Assembly (NCBI GenBank): GCA_947494865.1
Contig: CANMAT010000001.1
Span: 1-29,867, forward strand
Origin: Deltaproteobacteria bacterium
GTDB taxonomy: Bacteria; Myxococcota_A; Polyangia; Polyangiales; Ga0077539
Length of the DNA: 29,867 nt
Direction of reading: 5' to 3'
This document shows positions 7,689 through 16,404 of this stretch, piece after piece. The first letter of the stretch is position 1, and the number at the start of each line of letters is the position of its first letter. The position numbers and the translations under genes were made by a program. The notes beneath the pieces were generated by a model, which saw only the letters and a list, made by a program, of their open reading frames with translations, was not told the DNA's origin and made no database searches.

Positions 7689-8918
7689 ATGCGACTCTTG
7701 CGATGGATGAGCCTCGCGGGCCTGCTCTCGCTGACCGCGTGCTCTGCGAAGGGGGGCAGCGGCTACTCGGGGCCCTCCGACTCTGACGGCAGCACCAAAG
7801 ACACGGGTGGTACGCCCGATGGAAGCAGCGAAGACAGCGAAGTCGACCCTGATGGCGCCGTGGTGACCGACGTGCTGGTGGACCTCGACGGCACAGTGAC
7901 CCCCGACGTGCCCGTGGGCCCCGACGGCACCGTTACGCCCGATGTGCCCGTGGGCCCGGACGGCACCGCGACGCCTGACGTGCCCGTCCCGAGCGACGTC
8001 GGCCCGTCCTGCGGCGATCGGATCTGCAACGGCGAAGAGAGTTGCACGACCTGCGCGCGTGACTGCGGCGAGTGCCCTCCCCCGCCTGACGTCCCCGTGG
8101 AGCTCTTCTGCGGCGACGGGATGTGCTCGGCCTCGCGCTCGGAGACCTGCACGTCGTGCCCAAGCGATTGCGGCGCGTGCGCGGCCCGCTGCGGCGACGG
8201 CACCTGCAACACCAGCGAGACCTGCACCACCTGCCCCACCGACTGCGGCGCGTGCGCGGCCCGCTGCGGCGACGGCACCTGCAACACCGGCGAGACCTGC
8301 ACCACCTGCCCCACCGACTGCGGCGCGTGCCCTGTCGACCCGTGCGCGTCCGCGGGCACCATTTGCTCGACGTGTGCCCTCCTCGCTGGCTCGGGCTGCG
8401 GATGGTGCTCCAACGCCTCCCGTTGTGTGACGGGCACCTCGTCGGGGCCCTCGTCCACGGTTGCGGGCTGCTCAGCCACCGCGGGCACCTGGGTGCGGAC
8501 GACGTCGAGCTGCGGCAGCACCACGGCAGACCCCACCGTCGCCTGCGCGGGCACGTACAGCGGCACCGCGCGCGAGTGCAGCTGGCGCCGCGCGGGCACC
8601 TACACCTGCACGCCGGGGCGCTCGTACACGGTGGGTTGCAACAACCTCGCAGGCACCAGCACGCTCTGCTCCGCCACGCTGGGCAGCTGCACCGGCGACC
8701 CCGTTATGCGGGTGTGCTCGGGCTCGGCGACCTGCTCTGAGACGACAGCGCTCTCCTCGGCGGACGACACGTGTGGCACCGTCCCCGCCGGCGCCAGCGT
8801 CGGCCGCTGCCCGGTGGTGAGCGTTGTGTGCCCCACGTCGGGCCAGATCACCGTGCTCACGGGCAACTACTCAGACGCCGCCTCGGGCGCGGGCACCTGC
8901 ACACCGTCGCTCCGCTGA
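7689..8918 (+). CDS. Secreted lipoprotein with CGDGxC cysteine repeats
   Basis: This 409-residue protein starts with a lipoprotein signal (MRLLRWMSLAGLLSLTAC, lipobox LTAC, Cys18), so it is probably anchored in the outer membrane. A low-complexity Asp/Gly/Thr/Pro linker follows, containing three copies of a 12-residue unit (DGTVTPDVPVGP type). Next come four cysteine-rich units of the CGDGxC...ETCxxCPxDCGxC type at residues about 108-214. A PSI-like stretch (CSTCALLAGSGCGWCSNASRC) comes after them, and then a Thr/Ser/Cys-rich C-terminal domain. Cysteine repeats of this kind are common in secreted proteins of Myxococcota and are expected to form disulfides; their function is not established. 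AAAGGA at 7669-7674 is a distant ribosome binding site. The gene is convergent with the histidine kinase, with a 30-base gap. I do not recognise a specific function. Confidence 0.85.
   Translation: MRLLRWMSLAGLLSLTACSAKGGSGYSGPSDSDGSTKDTGGTPDGSSEDSEVDPDGAVVTDVLVDLDGTVTPDVPVGPDGTVTPDVPVGPDGTATPDVPVPSDVGPSCGDRICNGEESCTTCARDCGECPPPPDVPVELFCGDGMCSASRSETCTSCPSDCGACAARCGDGTCNTSETCTTCPTDCGACAARCGDGTCNTGETCTTCPTDCGACPVDPCASAGTICSTCALLAGSGCGWCSNASRCVTGTSSGPSSTVAGCSATAGTWVRTTSSCGSTTADPTVACAGTYSGTARECSWRRAGTYTCTPGRSYTVGCNNLAGTSTLCSATLGSCTGDPVMRVCSGSATCSETTALSSADDTCGTVPAGASVGRCPVVSVVCPTSGQITVLTGNYSDAASGAGTCTPSLR
7893..8000 (+). repeat. 36-bp tandem repeats coding a TPDVPVGPDGT-type linker
   Basis: Three consecutive units with a 36-base period (starting 7893, 7929 and 7965) encode DGT/TPDVPVGP repeats in the lipoprotein linker. 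The copies differ mostly at third positions, so the protein repeat has been kept while the DNA drifted. Confidence 0.7.
8181..8330 (+). repeat. Near-identical 75-bp tandem duplication in the lipoprotein gene
   Basis: Copy one (8181-8255) and copy two (8256-8330) match at all but one base by eye (AGC versus GGC in the Ser/Gly codon before ETC). Each encodes one complete 25-residue cysteine unit. Two more diverged units lie upstream at 8010-8075 and 8109-8180. The near identity implies a recent duplication or conversion. Confidence 0.85.
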
Positions 8919-8948
8919 GCGGCCTCTCCGTCTCGAATCTTTCTGCCG

Positions 8949-11033
8949 CTACGTCGCGGCGGGCACAACGAGTGTGAAGGTGGTGCCGACCCCCGACGGC
9001 GAGGCGACCACAACCTCGCCGCCGTGGGCCTCGACGATACGCTTGACGACGGCGAGCCCCAAACCCGTGCCCGCCGCGCGCGTCGTGAAGAACGGTTCGA
9101 ACATGTGCGCGCGCACCTCGTCGGGAATGCCCGGCCCCGTGTCGCTCACCGAAAAGCGCAGGCGTTCATTGGGCGCGTCGTGCTCGACGCGGATGCCGAG
9201 CCTGCCGCCCGACGGCATCGCATCGATGGCGTTGAGAATCACGTTGAGCAGCGCCTTTCGCATGAGGCGCGCGTCGATGCGCGCGTGTGGCAGCGCGTCG
9301 GGCACCTCGACGGAGGGCACGATCGCCGACGCGGCTTCGGCGGAGGCGGTCGCGAGGGCGGCGGCGAGAGCGCTGTCGACCAACGGACCGAGCGCCTCTG
9401 GCTGCATGTGTGGTGTCACCGGGCGCGCGAAGCCAAGGAGATCGCCGACGATCCGGTTGAGGCGTTCGGCCTCTTCGCGCACCGTGTCGATCATGCGCCC
9501 TGCGTCGCCCTCGCGCGGCACGAGCCTTCGCAGCGCGCTCACCGCGTTGAAGATCACCGCGAGGGGATTGCGCACCTCGTGGGCGACGACGGCCGAGAGC
9601 TCCCCGAGCGCGGCGAGCCTCTCTCGCTCGATGAGCCTCGCCTGCGCGTCGCGCAGGTCGGCGAGGCGAAGCTGCGCCTCTGCGTAGAGCTCCGCGTTCG
9701 AGAGACCTACCTCGGTCACGCTGACCAGCGCGCGCATCATCGCCTGGTCTGCGTCGGTAAAGCGACGGCCCGTCGTGCGTCGCACGAGGAGAACGCCGCG
9801 CAGACCGCGCGTCGACTGGAGCTTGACGAGGAGCGCTGCGCCCGAGACGCCGAGCGCGCGACGGAGTCGGCTCACGCGCCGATCGGTGCGCAGGTCGTCG
9901 ACCACCACGCACCCGTCGGCGGCGAGCGCCTCGCGCAGCAGCGGAGCGTGCTCGACCTCGAGCGGCGTCGGAGGCGCGTCCACGCCGAGCGCGTCGGTCA
10001 GCGTGTCGAAGGCGCGCCCATCGTCGGAGAGCAACATTACGGTCGCCGTGTCGGCGTCTAGAGCGCGCCGGGTCGACGCCGCGGCGGCGCGCAGCAGCGT
10101 CTGCGGTCCCGTCGCGGTGTCACGGAGCACCGAGCGCGCGAGGTCGTGCAACGCCTCGAGCTCGCCCACGCGGCGCTGCGCGTCGGCGATGAAGCGGGCG
10201 TTGTTGAGCGCGCCAGAGATCTGCGCGCCCAACAGGTGCGCCACGGCGAGGTCGTCTTCGCGCAGCCACGCGCCGCGCAGCAGCAGTATCGCGGTGGGCT
10301 CGCCCCCCACGTCGATGCGCACGTTCACCCCTCGCGTCATCCGGTTCGACGCCGCGATGCCCAGCACGGCCGCCTCCCACGGCTGCCCGATGAAGCGTGC
10401 CACCTCGGCGACCGCGTCGTCGATGTACGCACCACCAGAGATCCACGCGCGGCGCAGCCAGGTCGTCCAGGGGCCCACCCAGCCGGACACGGGCCTCCCG
10501 ACTGCGCGCGCGAACGCCGCGCCGCCGTCGGGCAGGTCCGCGTACTCAACGCGCACGCGGTCGTCGCCGTCGGGAACCATCCACGCGGCCGAGAGGCCCA
10601 GCGCTGCCACGCCCGTGCGGAGCGCGCCCATCACGTCGATCTCCGTGCGGCAAGCGCTGAGGGCCACGCCGAGGTGCGACAGCGCGAGACGCCGCACGCG
10701 GCGGTCGGCGACGTCGGTCACGTCGCGCACCAGCACCACCACATCTTCGACCGACACGTTCACCGTGATCTCGATCACGCGGCGCTCGCCGTCGTCGCCC
10801 CGCACGATGGAGACCTCATACTCGTCGGGCACTGGCTCGCCGCGCGCCCGCCGCACATGGCGATCCATGACCCGCCCCACCTCGTCGGGCGTAAGCAACT
10901 CGTAGAACGGCCGCCCCACCACCTGCGCAGGCGGTCGCCCCATGATCTCGCAGAAGCGCCCGTTGGCGTACACCACGGTGCCACCGCGGTGCACAACCAC
11001 CCCGGCCGGGATCGCATCGCCGTACGGAAGCAT
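8949..11033 (-). CDS. Soluble PAS-GAF-GAF histidine kinase (orphan)
   Basis: This 694-residue sensor kinase has no signal peptide or transmembrane span. A PAS domain occupies about residues 8-110 (NGRFCEIMGRPPAQVVGRPFYEL region). Two GAF-like regions follow (about 120-300 and 310-455), then a HisKA domain with the phospho-acceptor His485 in VVAHEVRNPLA. The HATPase domain has the N box (NVILNAIDAM), G1 (DTGPGIP), F box (FEPFFTT) and G2 (GTGLGL). All catalytic boxes look intact. I chose the ATG at 11033 because AAGGAG lies seven bases upstream; longer in-frame starts lack this. No response regulator is adjacent, so the partner is unknown. It is divergent from the HAD gene. Family membership is secure; the signal sensed is not visible. 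Confidence 0.92.
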   Translation of the reverse strand: MLPYGDAIPAGVVVHRGGTVVYANGRFCEIMGRPPAQVVGRPFYELLTPDEVGRVMDRHVRRARGEPVPDEYEVSIVRGDDGERRVIEITVNVSVEDVVVLVRDVTDVADRRVRRLALSHLGVALSACRTEIDVMGALRTGVAALGLSAAWMVPDGDDRVRVEYADLPDGGAAFARAVGRPVSGWVGPWTTWLRRAWISGGAYIDDAVAEVARFIGQPWEAAVLGIAASNRMTRGVNVRIDVGGEPTAILLLRGAWLREDDLAVAHLLGAQISGALNNARFIADAQRRVGELEALHDLARSVLRDTATGPQTLLRAAAASTRRALDADTATVMLLSDDGRAFDTLTDALGVDAPPTPLEVEHAPLLREALAADGCVVVDDLRTDRRVSRLRRALGVSGAALLVKLQSTRGLRGVLLVRRTTGRRFTDADQAMMRALVSVTEVGLSNAELYAEAQLRLADLRDAQARLIERERLAALGELSAVVAHEVRNPLAVIFNAVSALRRLVPREGDAGRMIDTVREEAERLNRIVGDLLGFARPVTPHMQPEALGPLVDSALAAALATASAEAASAIVPSVEVPDALPHARIDARLMRKALLNVILNAIDAMPSGGRLGIRVEHDAPNERLRFSVSDTGPGIPDEVRAHMFEPFFTTRAAGTGLGLAVVKRIVEAHGGEVVVASPSGVGTTFTLVVPAAT

Positions 11034-11185
11034 CGCTCGCTCCTTCGATGAGTCGCGCCGCTGCCACCCGGCTCGCGCGCCTGCGTCGCGCATGTTGCAC
11101 CCGGCACGGCGCGAAGCCAATACCGCCATCGGAGCGACGTCGGGTCTTTCTCTGCGAGGAGGTGTGTTGTAGGTTCCCGCGCCCG

Positions 11186-11851
11186 ATGCCCGCGAGCTAC
11201 TTCGACGTCGACGGGACCCTCGTCCGTACGAACCTGGTCCATCCGACGCTCTACTACCTGCTCAACCAGGCGAACCCGCAGCGTACGCTCGCGCGCCTCG
11301 CCGACGCCGCCTTGCGCGCGCCACGCCTCGTGCTGGCCGAGCTGCGCGACCGGCGCACCTTCAACGAAGAGCTCTACGCGCTCTACAAGGGTACGTCGCA
11401 AGACCGGCTGCTCACGCTCGCCGACGACGCCTACGAGAGAGTGCTGCGCCCCGCGATCATCAAGGGCGCGCGCGAGCTCGTCCACACGTGCCGCGACAAG
11501 GGTCACGACGTGGTGATCGTGTCGGGGGCGCTCGACTTCCTGATGGCGCGCCTGTGCCGCGAGCTCGGCGCCACCCACGTGATCGCGAATCGCCTCGAGT
11601 TCCTCGACGGCGTCGCCACGGGCCGCATGCTCCCGCCCGTCGTCGCGGGCCCCACCAAGGCCCTACTCCTGCGCGACCACGCGAAGGAGAGCGGCCACGA
11701 CCTCGACGAGTGCTACGCGTACAGCGACAGCTACTCCGACGTGCCGATGCTCTCGGTCGTCGGCCACCCCGCCGCGGTCAACCCCGACCGTGCCCTCGAA
11801 CGTCTCGCACGGGCCTACCAATGGCCCGTCGTTCATCTGGACCGCCCATGA
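11186..11851 (+). CDS. HAD-IB family phosphatase (SerB-like hydrolase)
   Basis: This 221-residue haloacid dehalogenase-superfamily hydrolase probably dephosphorylates a small metabolite. Motif I is FDVDGTLV at residues 6-13 (nucleophile and acid/base aspartates), motif II is VSGA, the motif III lysine is in GPTKALLL, and motif IV is SDSYSDVPML. The region between motifs I and II forms a helical cap like that of SerB and related HAD-IB enzymes. It starts at ATG 11186. An AGGAGG sits about 25 bases upstream, too far to be ideal, so the start is less certain than the frame. Its stop overlaps the start of the LarA-like gene (ATGA), so the two are probably made together. Substrate unknown. Confidence 0.85.
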   Translation: MPASYFDVDGTLVRTNLVHPTLYYLLNQANPQRTLARLADAALRAPRLVLAELRDRRTFNEELYALYKGTSQDRLLTLADDAYERVLRPAIIKGARELVHTCRDKGHDVVIVSGALDFLMARLCRELGATHVIANRLEFLDGVATGRMLPPVVAGPTKALLLRDHAKESGHDLDECYAYSDSYSDVPMLSVVGHPAAVNPDRALERLARAYQWPVVHLDRP

Positions 11852-13431
11852 GCCACCCCTGCGTCGTCACCCTCGACCGTAAGAGCGCGCCGCGCGTTCT
11901 CTTCTCGGGCGATCGCCTCGTCGAAGTCGACCTCCCCGCGGGCACGCGGGTGATCTACCCCAAGGCCCCCCTCGCCGGTCTCAAAGACCCCGACGCGGCC
12001 ATCCGGTACGCGATCAACCACCCGTACAACAGCGAGCCCCTCTACGCGAAGCTGCGCCCGGGCATGAAGGTGGTCATCGCCCTCGATGACATCTCTCTCC
12101 CGCTGCCGCCGATGCGCCGCCCCGACGTGCGCGAGCGCGTGCTCACGGTGGTGCTCGACCTCCTCGCCGACTACGGCGTCGACGACTTCGAGATCATCAT
12201 CGCCACGAGCGTGCACCGCAAGATGACCGGCCCCGAGGTGCGGCACATCGTCGGCGACAAGATCTTCAACGCCTACTGGCCCAAGCGCCTCTACAACCAC
12301 GACGCCGAAGACCCGCAGGGGATGAAGCTCGTGGGCGAGACCGAGCTCGGCGAGAAGGTGATTCTCAATAAGAAGGCCGTCGAGTCAGACCTTCTCATCT
12401 ACGTGAACCTCAACCTCGTGCCGATGGACGGCGGTCACAAGAGCGTGGCCGTGGGCCTCTGCGGCTACGAGAGCCTCAAGCCTCATCACAACCCCAAGGT
12501 GATGCGGCAGTGCCACTCGTACATGGACCCGAAGAGCTCGATGCTCAACACGGTCGTCGAGCGGCAGGGCGCGGTGGCCAACAAGCACCTGAACGTGTTC
12601 ACCATCGAGACGACGGTGAACAATCGCATGTTCGACCGCTCGCTCGACTTCCTCGCGCGCAACGAAGACGACCTCTCGCCGTGGGACAAGACCGCGATGA
12701 AGGCCCTCATCGCGACGCTCGACCGCACCCCGCAGGAGCTCCGCGAGCAGATCTTTCGCCGCGTGCCTTCGCCCTTCGAACTGACGGGCGTGTTCGCCGG
12801 CGAGACCGAGGCCGTCCACAAAGAGACGCTCAAGCGCTGCTTCGAGCAGTACGCGGTGCCCGTGAAGGGCCAGTGCGACATTCTCGTTGCGGGCGTGCCG
12901 TACATCTCGCCCTACAACGTGAACGCCTTTCTCAACCCGCTGCTCGTTCAGGTGATGGCGCAGGGCTACATGTTCAACATGTACCGCGGCTCGCCGCTCT
13001 TGAAGAAGGGCGGCACGCTCATCATCACGCATCCGGTGAGCGACCGCTTCGACCACGACCAGCACGCGCCCTACGTCGAGTTTGTGCACAAGCTCCTCCC
13101 CGAGACGCGCGACGCGATGGAGCTGCACAAGCGCTACGAAGAGAAGTTCGCGTCGAACCCCGCGTACCTCGCGATGTACCGCAAGGGCCGGGCGTACCAC
13201 CCGGTGCACCCCTTCTTCATGTGGTACTGGGGCGAGGCGGGGCGGCAGCACATGGGCCGCGTGATCGTGGTCGGCGCCGACAACGAGTACATGCCGCGCA
13301 TCCTCGGCTACGAGACCGCGCCCAACATGCACGAGGCCCTCGAGATGGCGAAAGACACCGCCCCCTCGTCGCCCGAGATCACGTGCATGCACCTGCCCCC
13401 CATCGTGATGGCCGACGTCACGACGAAGTGA
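11848..13431 (+). CDS. LarA-like (DUF2088) nickel-pincer racemase family protein
   Basis: This 527-residue protein carries the lactate racemase N-terminal (DUF2088) fold in its first 270 residues and a longer C-terminal domain. LarA enzymes use a covalently bound nickel-pincer nucleotide to epimerise 2-hydroxy acids. Aligning by eye, His123 in ATSVHRKMT matches the first catalytic His, Lys198 in GGHKS matches the cofactor-bearing Lys, and His213/His214 fall near the nickel-ligand His. The second catalytic His of Lactiplantibacillus LarA, ten residues before the Lys, appears to be absent (Leu188); instead a His directly precedes the Lys. It is therefore probably a family member with another substrate rather than lactate racemase itself. 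No larB, larC or larE cofactor-synthesis gene lies in the window. It is coupled to the HAD gene upstream. Confidence 0.8.
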   Translation: MSHPCVVTLDRKSAPRVLFSGDRLVEVDLPAGTRVIYPKAPLAGLKDPDAAIRYAINHPYNSEPLYAKLRPGMKVVIALDDISLPLPPMRRPDVRERVLTVVLDLLADYGVDDFEIIIATSVHRKMTGPEVRHIVGDKIFNAYWPKRLYNHDAEDPQGMKLVGETELGEKVILNKKAVESDLLIYVNLNLVPMDGGHKSVAVGLCGYESLKPHHNPKVMRQCHSYMDPKSSMLNTVVERQGAVANKHLNVFTIETTVNNRMFDRSLDFLARNEDDLSPWDKTAMKALIATLDRTPQELREQIFRRVPSPFELTGVFAGETEAVHKETLKRCFEQYAVPVKGQCDILVAGVPYISPYNVNAFLNPLLVQVMAQGYMFNMYRGSPLLKKGGTLIITHPVSDRFDHDQHAPYVEFVHKLLPETRDAMELHKRYEEKFASNPAYLAMYRKGRAYHPVHPFFMWYWGEAGRQHMGRVIVVGADNEYMPRILGYETAPNMHEALEMAKDTAPSSPEITCMHLPPIVMADVTTK

Positions 13432-13516
13432 CCTCTGCGGCGCCGCGACGCGCGCTCTTCATTCCATCCCTCGTCCGCGATCACATCTCAGCGTTCACGC
13501 GCGAACCCTGGCTTCG

Positions 13517-15199
13517 CTAGCGAGCGGCAGAGCGGTCGAACGCAGCGGCGCTGCGGCTGGACGCAACGGAGCCCGACGGGGGAGCCTTGATGAACAGCTC
13601 GCCCATCATGTCGCGCAGGCCGGCGAGGGCGACGTCTGCGTCGGCGCCGAGGAGCGTGGCGCGGTACGTCAGCGCCTCACCCTCGGGGCTCAGCGTGACG
13701 GCTCCGACGCGGGCCGCGAGCAGTCGGAGCGCGCGCTCCGTGGGTGAGCCCGGGTCGAGCCGCAGCGTGAGCTCGGGCGCGAGCGAGGCGCCGAGCGCAG
13801 ACATCGTCTCCACAACCACACACTCGACCGCGCGCAGGCCTCGAACGTGGCGCCACCCCGGGAGCGGCACGAGCCGGAGCGACACGCTGCCGCCCGCGCG
13901 GAGGTCTCCGCGCACGCGCCACGCGAGGCGCACGCGCTCGCTGCGATGGACGAACGAGCGCACGCGCGCGCCGACTGGGAGCAGCACGGCGGCGTCGGGC
14001 AGCGGGTCGACGCGCGACGACCACGCCGTCCACAGCGCGGCGGCCAGCGCGAGGTCTATCGCGACGACGGCCGCCCACGCGAAGCCCTGCGCCGACGCCG
14101 CCACAGCGACGCCCGCGGCGAGCGCCGCGAGCGCGTGGGCGACGACGCGGAGTTGAGAGAAGCGCGCGGGAGCGAGCGCGGTCAGGTCGCTCTCGGCGAC
14201 GGTGCGCGCGGTGACGCGCGCGAGCATCGCTGCCGCGCGGACCCGCGTCGAGGGGAGACGCAACGCCGCCGCGAGCGCGAGGAGGAGCGTCCCCGCGAGC
14301 AGCGCGTAGGGCACGCGCAGCACGTGGAGCGACTGCGCGATCACGCCGACGGCCGCGAGCGACGGCGAGAGCCCACTGCGGCGCGCGACGCCCGCGGGCG
14401 GCGACACGCGCCCGAGGAGCCGCGCGAAGAGCGCGACCGCAACGCACAGCCCGAGCGCGAGGAGGCCAGCGATCTCATAGGGCGCGCGCGCTCGCCGCTC
14501 GATGACGACGCGACGCGTACCCGCCGTCGAGAGCCACGGGAACACCGCCGGGTCGACCGCGACGCGTGCGCTCCATCGCTCGTTCGCGGGGAGCTGTCGG
14601 CGCGTCGCGCGCACCACGTCGTGCGAGAGGTCGCGGTCGATCGAGGTCGTGAGGCCGGGGCTCTCGTCGCCCACCCACTGCGCGCGGCGCTGCGCCGTAG
14701 GGATGGACACGCGCAGCGTCACGCCCTCGATCGCGCGCGCCCAGGGGAGCGTCGGAATCTCGACCACGGCCTCGGAGCCCGCGCGCTGAATCGCCCCTTG
14801 CGCGCGGAGCGAAGTGCCGTAACAAATGAGCACCTCGACGGAGCCGCGCCGTACGCCGCGGACGTCGTCGCCGAGGCTCACATCGAGGCGGCCAGGCGCA
14901 GACGTGTGCGTGGTCACCGCGACCGCGCCCCCGTTGCCGTCGATCGCCGAGGCCTCGAGCAGGGTGAAGTCGTTCGGTAGGTCGGCGAGTTCGAACTGAT
15001 GCAGACGGCCGCCCATCACCGTCCATCGCACGCGGACCGAGTAGATGGCCGAGCCGTCGCGGTCGACGACCACGTCGGTGGCCAGCGCAGAGGGGTGCGC
15101 CTCGGTCCACGCGCGCGCCGAGCCCGGCGCGAACAGCGCGACGAGCAACGCCAGCAGCGTGAACACGGATCTCATTGGCTTCGCAGGGGTCACCGCCAT
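13517..15199 (-). CDS. Unrecognised exported membrane protein
   Basis: This 560-residue protein has a clear signal peptide (MRSVFTLLALLVALFAPGSARA, cut before WTEAHPSA). An extracytoplasmic domain of about 210 residues, beta-rich in appearance, comes next. It is followed by several hydrophobic spans in the middle (about residues 245-270, 285-320 and 355-395). A soluble C-terminal domain ends in a Ser/Ala-rich tail. The layout of a DUF2207-like or Vault-like exported domain plus central helices is seen in several uncharacterised envelope proteins, but I do not recognise a family. ATG 15199 is preceded by a weak GGAA; ATG 15175 would give a more typical signal peptide. It is divergent from the gene at 15269 and convergent with the LarA-like gene. 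Confidence 0.75.
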   Translation of the reverse strand: MAVTPAKPMRSVFTLLALLVALFAPGSARAWTEAHPSALATDVVVDRDGSAIYSVRVRWTVMGGRLHQFELADLPNDFTLLEASAIDGNGGAVAVTTHTSAPGRLDVSLGDDVRGVRRGSVEVLICYGTSLRAQGAIQRAGSEAVVEIPTLPWARAIEGVTLRVSIPTAQRRAQWVGDESPGLTTSIDRDLSHDVVRATRRQLPANERWSARVAVDPAVFPWLSTAGTRRVVIERRARAPYEIAGLLALGLCVAVALFARLLGRVSPPAGVARRSGLSPSLAAVGVIAQSLHVLRVPYALLAGTLLLALAAALRLPSTRVRAAAMLARVTARTVAESDLTALAPARFSQLRVVAHALAALAAGVAVAASAQGFAWAAVVAIDLALAAALWTAWSSRVDPLPDAAVLLPVGARVRSFVHRSERVRLAWRVRGDLRAGGSVSLRLVPLPGWRHVRGLRAVECVVVETMSALGASLAPELTLRLDPGSPTERALRLLAARVGAVTLSPEGEALTYRATLLGADADVALAGLRDMMGELFIKAPPSGSVASSRSAAAFDRSAAR

Positions 15200-15213
15200 C
15201 GGGCTTTATTCCA

Positions 15214-15244
15214 TTCGCCGCGCTCGCCGCGAGTTTTCGGCGAA
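15214..15244. repeat. Nested inverted repeat between divergent genes
   Basis: Arms TTCGCCG (15214-15220) and CGGCGAA (15238-15244) are exact complements and enclose a second pair, CTCG (15223-15226) and CGAG (15230-15233). It lies in the 69-base gap between the divergent genes starting at 15199 and 15269, a natural place for a shared operator. Confidence 0.4.
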
Positions 15245-15268
15245 GCCCCCTCGTTGAACTCCCCGGTG

Positions 15269-15859
15269 ATGCCATGCGAGAGTCTCCGGGTGATCGAGCC
15301 GACTCGCATTCGCGCGGCCGTCGTCGCGGCCTCTCTCGCGGGTTCGGCCGACGAAGTTTGGGGAGCGCTCTCCGCCGCCGACCAGGCCCTTGCGGGACGC
15401 GTGCGCGAGCGCCTCCGCGCGTCGGGTGAACGCCGACGGGTGGCCGAGGCGATCGTCGCGGAGCACCACGCGGTGACGCACCCCACCGTGGGTCACGCGT
15501 CGCCCGACGGCGGCGCGCGCTTCTACGCGGCGTGGATGCGCTCGCTCGATGCGCCCACGCGCGCCCGCGTCGCGCGCGGCCTCGACGAGTCCGACCTCGC
15601 GCGCCTGCGCCCTCATCTGCGCGACGGGGCGGCGCTCGACGACGCGCACCGCAGCGCTGCAACGTGGATGCTCGCGCAGGGTGCGCGCGTCCTGCGTCGC
15701 GTGCCTGCGGTGAGCGAGGCTTCACAACTGCTCTCGGTGCTGCGAGGCGAGCGCGACGCCTCGTCGCCCGCGATCGTGCGGTGGGAGCGGGCGCTTCGGA
15801 TCTCGGGGCGGTGCGAGGCCTGCGCCGCGATGGCACTCTCGCAGGTGGCCAACCAGTGA
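15269..15859 (+). CDS. Unrecognised protein upstream of FliH/SctL-type gene
   Basis: This is a 196-residue, arginine- and alanine-rich, helical soluble protein with no signal or membrane span. Its stop overlaps the GTG of the FliH/SctL-like gene, so the two products are probably made together and may interact. The N-terminal stretch (IRAAVVAASLAGSADEVWGALSAADQALAGRV) has a helical pattern loosely reminiscent of the FliG N-terminal domain. Its length and position would also fit a SctK-type accessory protein of type III systems. Both ideas are weak. The ATG at 15269 lacks a clear ribosome binding site; GTG at 15290 is an alternative. Coding status is supported by the overlap and codon pattern. 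Confidence 0.6.
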   Translation: MPCESLRVIEPTRIRAAVVAASLAGSADEVWGALSAADQALAGRVRERLRASGERRRVAEAIVAEHHAVTHPTVGHASPDGGARFYAAWMRSLDAPTRARVARGLDESDLARLRPHLRDGAALDDAHRSAATWMLAQGARVLRRVPAVSEASQLLSVLRGERDASSPAIVRWERALRISGRCEACAAMALSQVANQ

Positions 15860-16380
15860 CGGATAATGTCCGAAGGCTCGGCGTTCGCCCCGACGCAGTC
15901 ACGCTCGACGCGGCCGCTCGCGCGCTCGCCGCGCGGCGCCAGCGGCTGCGCGACGAGGTGCGCGCCGAACACGCCGCGTGGACGATCGCTGCGAGAGCTT
16001 CCTATGCGCGCTCGCTCCATGCCGAGGAGGGCGCGGTGATCGCGCTTGCTTGCGAGGTCGCGCGCGCGGTGCTCGGGCGCGAGGCCGAGGCGGGCCCATC
16101 GGTGCTTCGCGACGTCGCGGCGCGCGCGATCGCGAGGGCGCGCCGGGCGGAGGTGCTCGTACTGCGGGTTCACCCCGGCGATGTACAGTGGGCCTCGGCG
16201 GCAGCGCGCTCGTGGCTGCCCGACGGGATGGAGGGCGCGGAGTTCCACGTGCTCGCGGACGCCACCGTCGATCGCGGCGGCCTGGTGCTCGACACCGAGT
16301 TCGGCCGCGTCGACGCGCGCCTCGACGTTCAGGTCGGCGAGGTCGCTCGGATCCTCGAAGGATCCCGCACGGTCGTGTAG
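15856..16380 (+). CDS. FliH/SctL-type stator protein (type III export ATPase regulator-like)
   Basis: This 174-residue protein resembles FliH/SctL (YscL), the peripheral stalk that tethers the type III export ATPase to the sorting platform. The N-terminal third is charged and helical (residues about 10-55, probably coiled coil). The C-terminal domain has the typical series of an ALACEVARAVLGRE helix, a VLRVHPGDV strand, and HVLADATVDRGGLVLDTEFGRVDARLDVQVGEVARIL. This matches the family's pattern of a glycine-bearing turn followed by the DxxLxxQ-like helix. It starts at GTG 15856, overlapping the previous stop. No ATPase, export gate or ring gene is in the window, so it is an orphan here. The family call is by pattern only. 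Confidence 0.65.
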   Translation: MTDNVRRLGVRPDAVTLDAAARALAARRQRLRDEVRAEHAAWTIAARASYARSLHAEEGAVIALACEVARAVLGREAEAGPSVLRDVAARAIARARRAEVLVLRVHPGDVQWASAAARSWLPDGMEGAEFHVLADATVDRGGLVLDTEFGRVDARLDVQVGEVARILEGSRTVV

Positions 16381-16404
16381 AACAGCGCGACTGACGGAGT
16401 GCGC

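Noticed and set aside
7893..8330. Repeats in the lipoprotein gene as a CRISPR array
   Set aside because: Repeats are in frame, code for a protein motif and have no unique spacers.
11095..11123. Possible promoter (TTGCAC, 17 bases, CAATAC) before the HAD gene
   Set aside because: The -10 matches only weakly and chance matches of this quality are common, so it was not listed as a feature.
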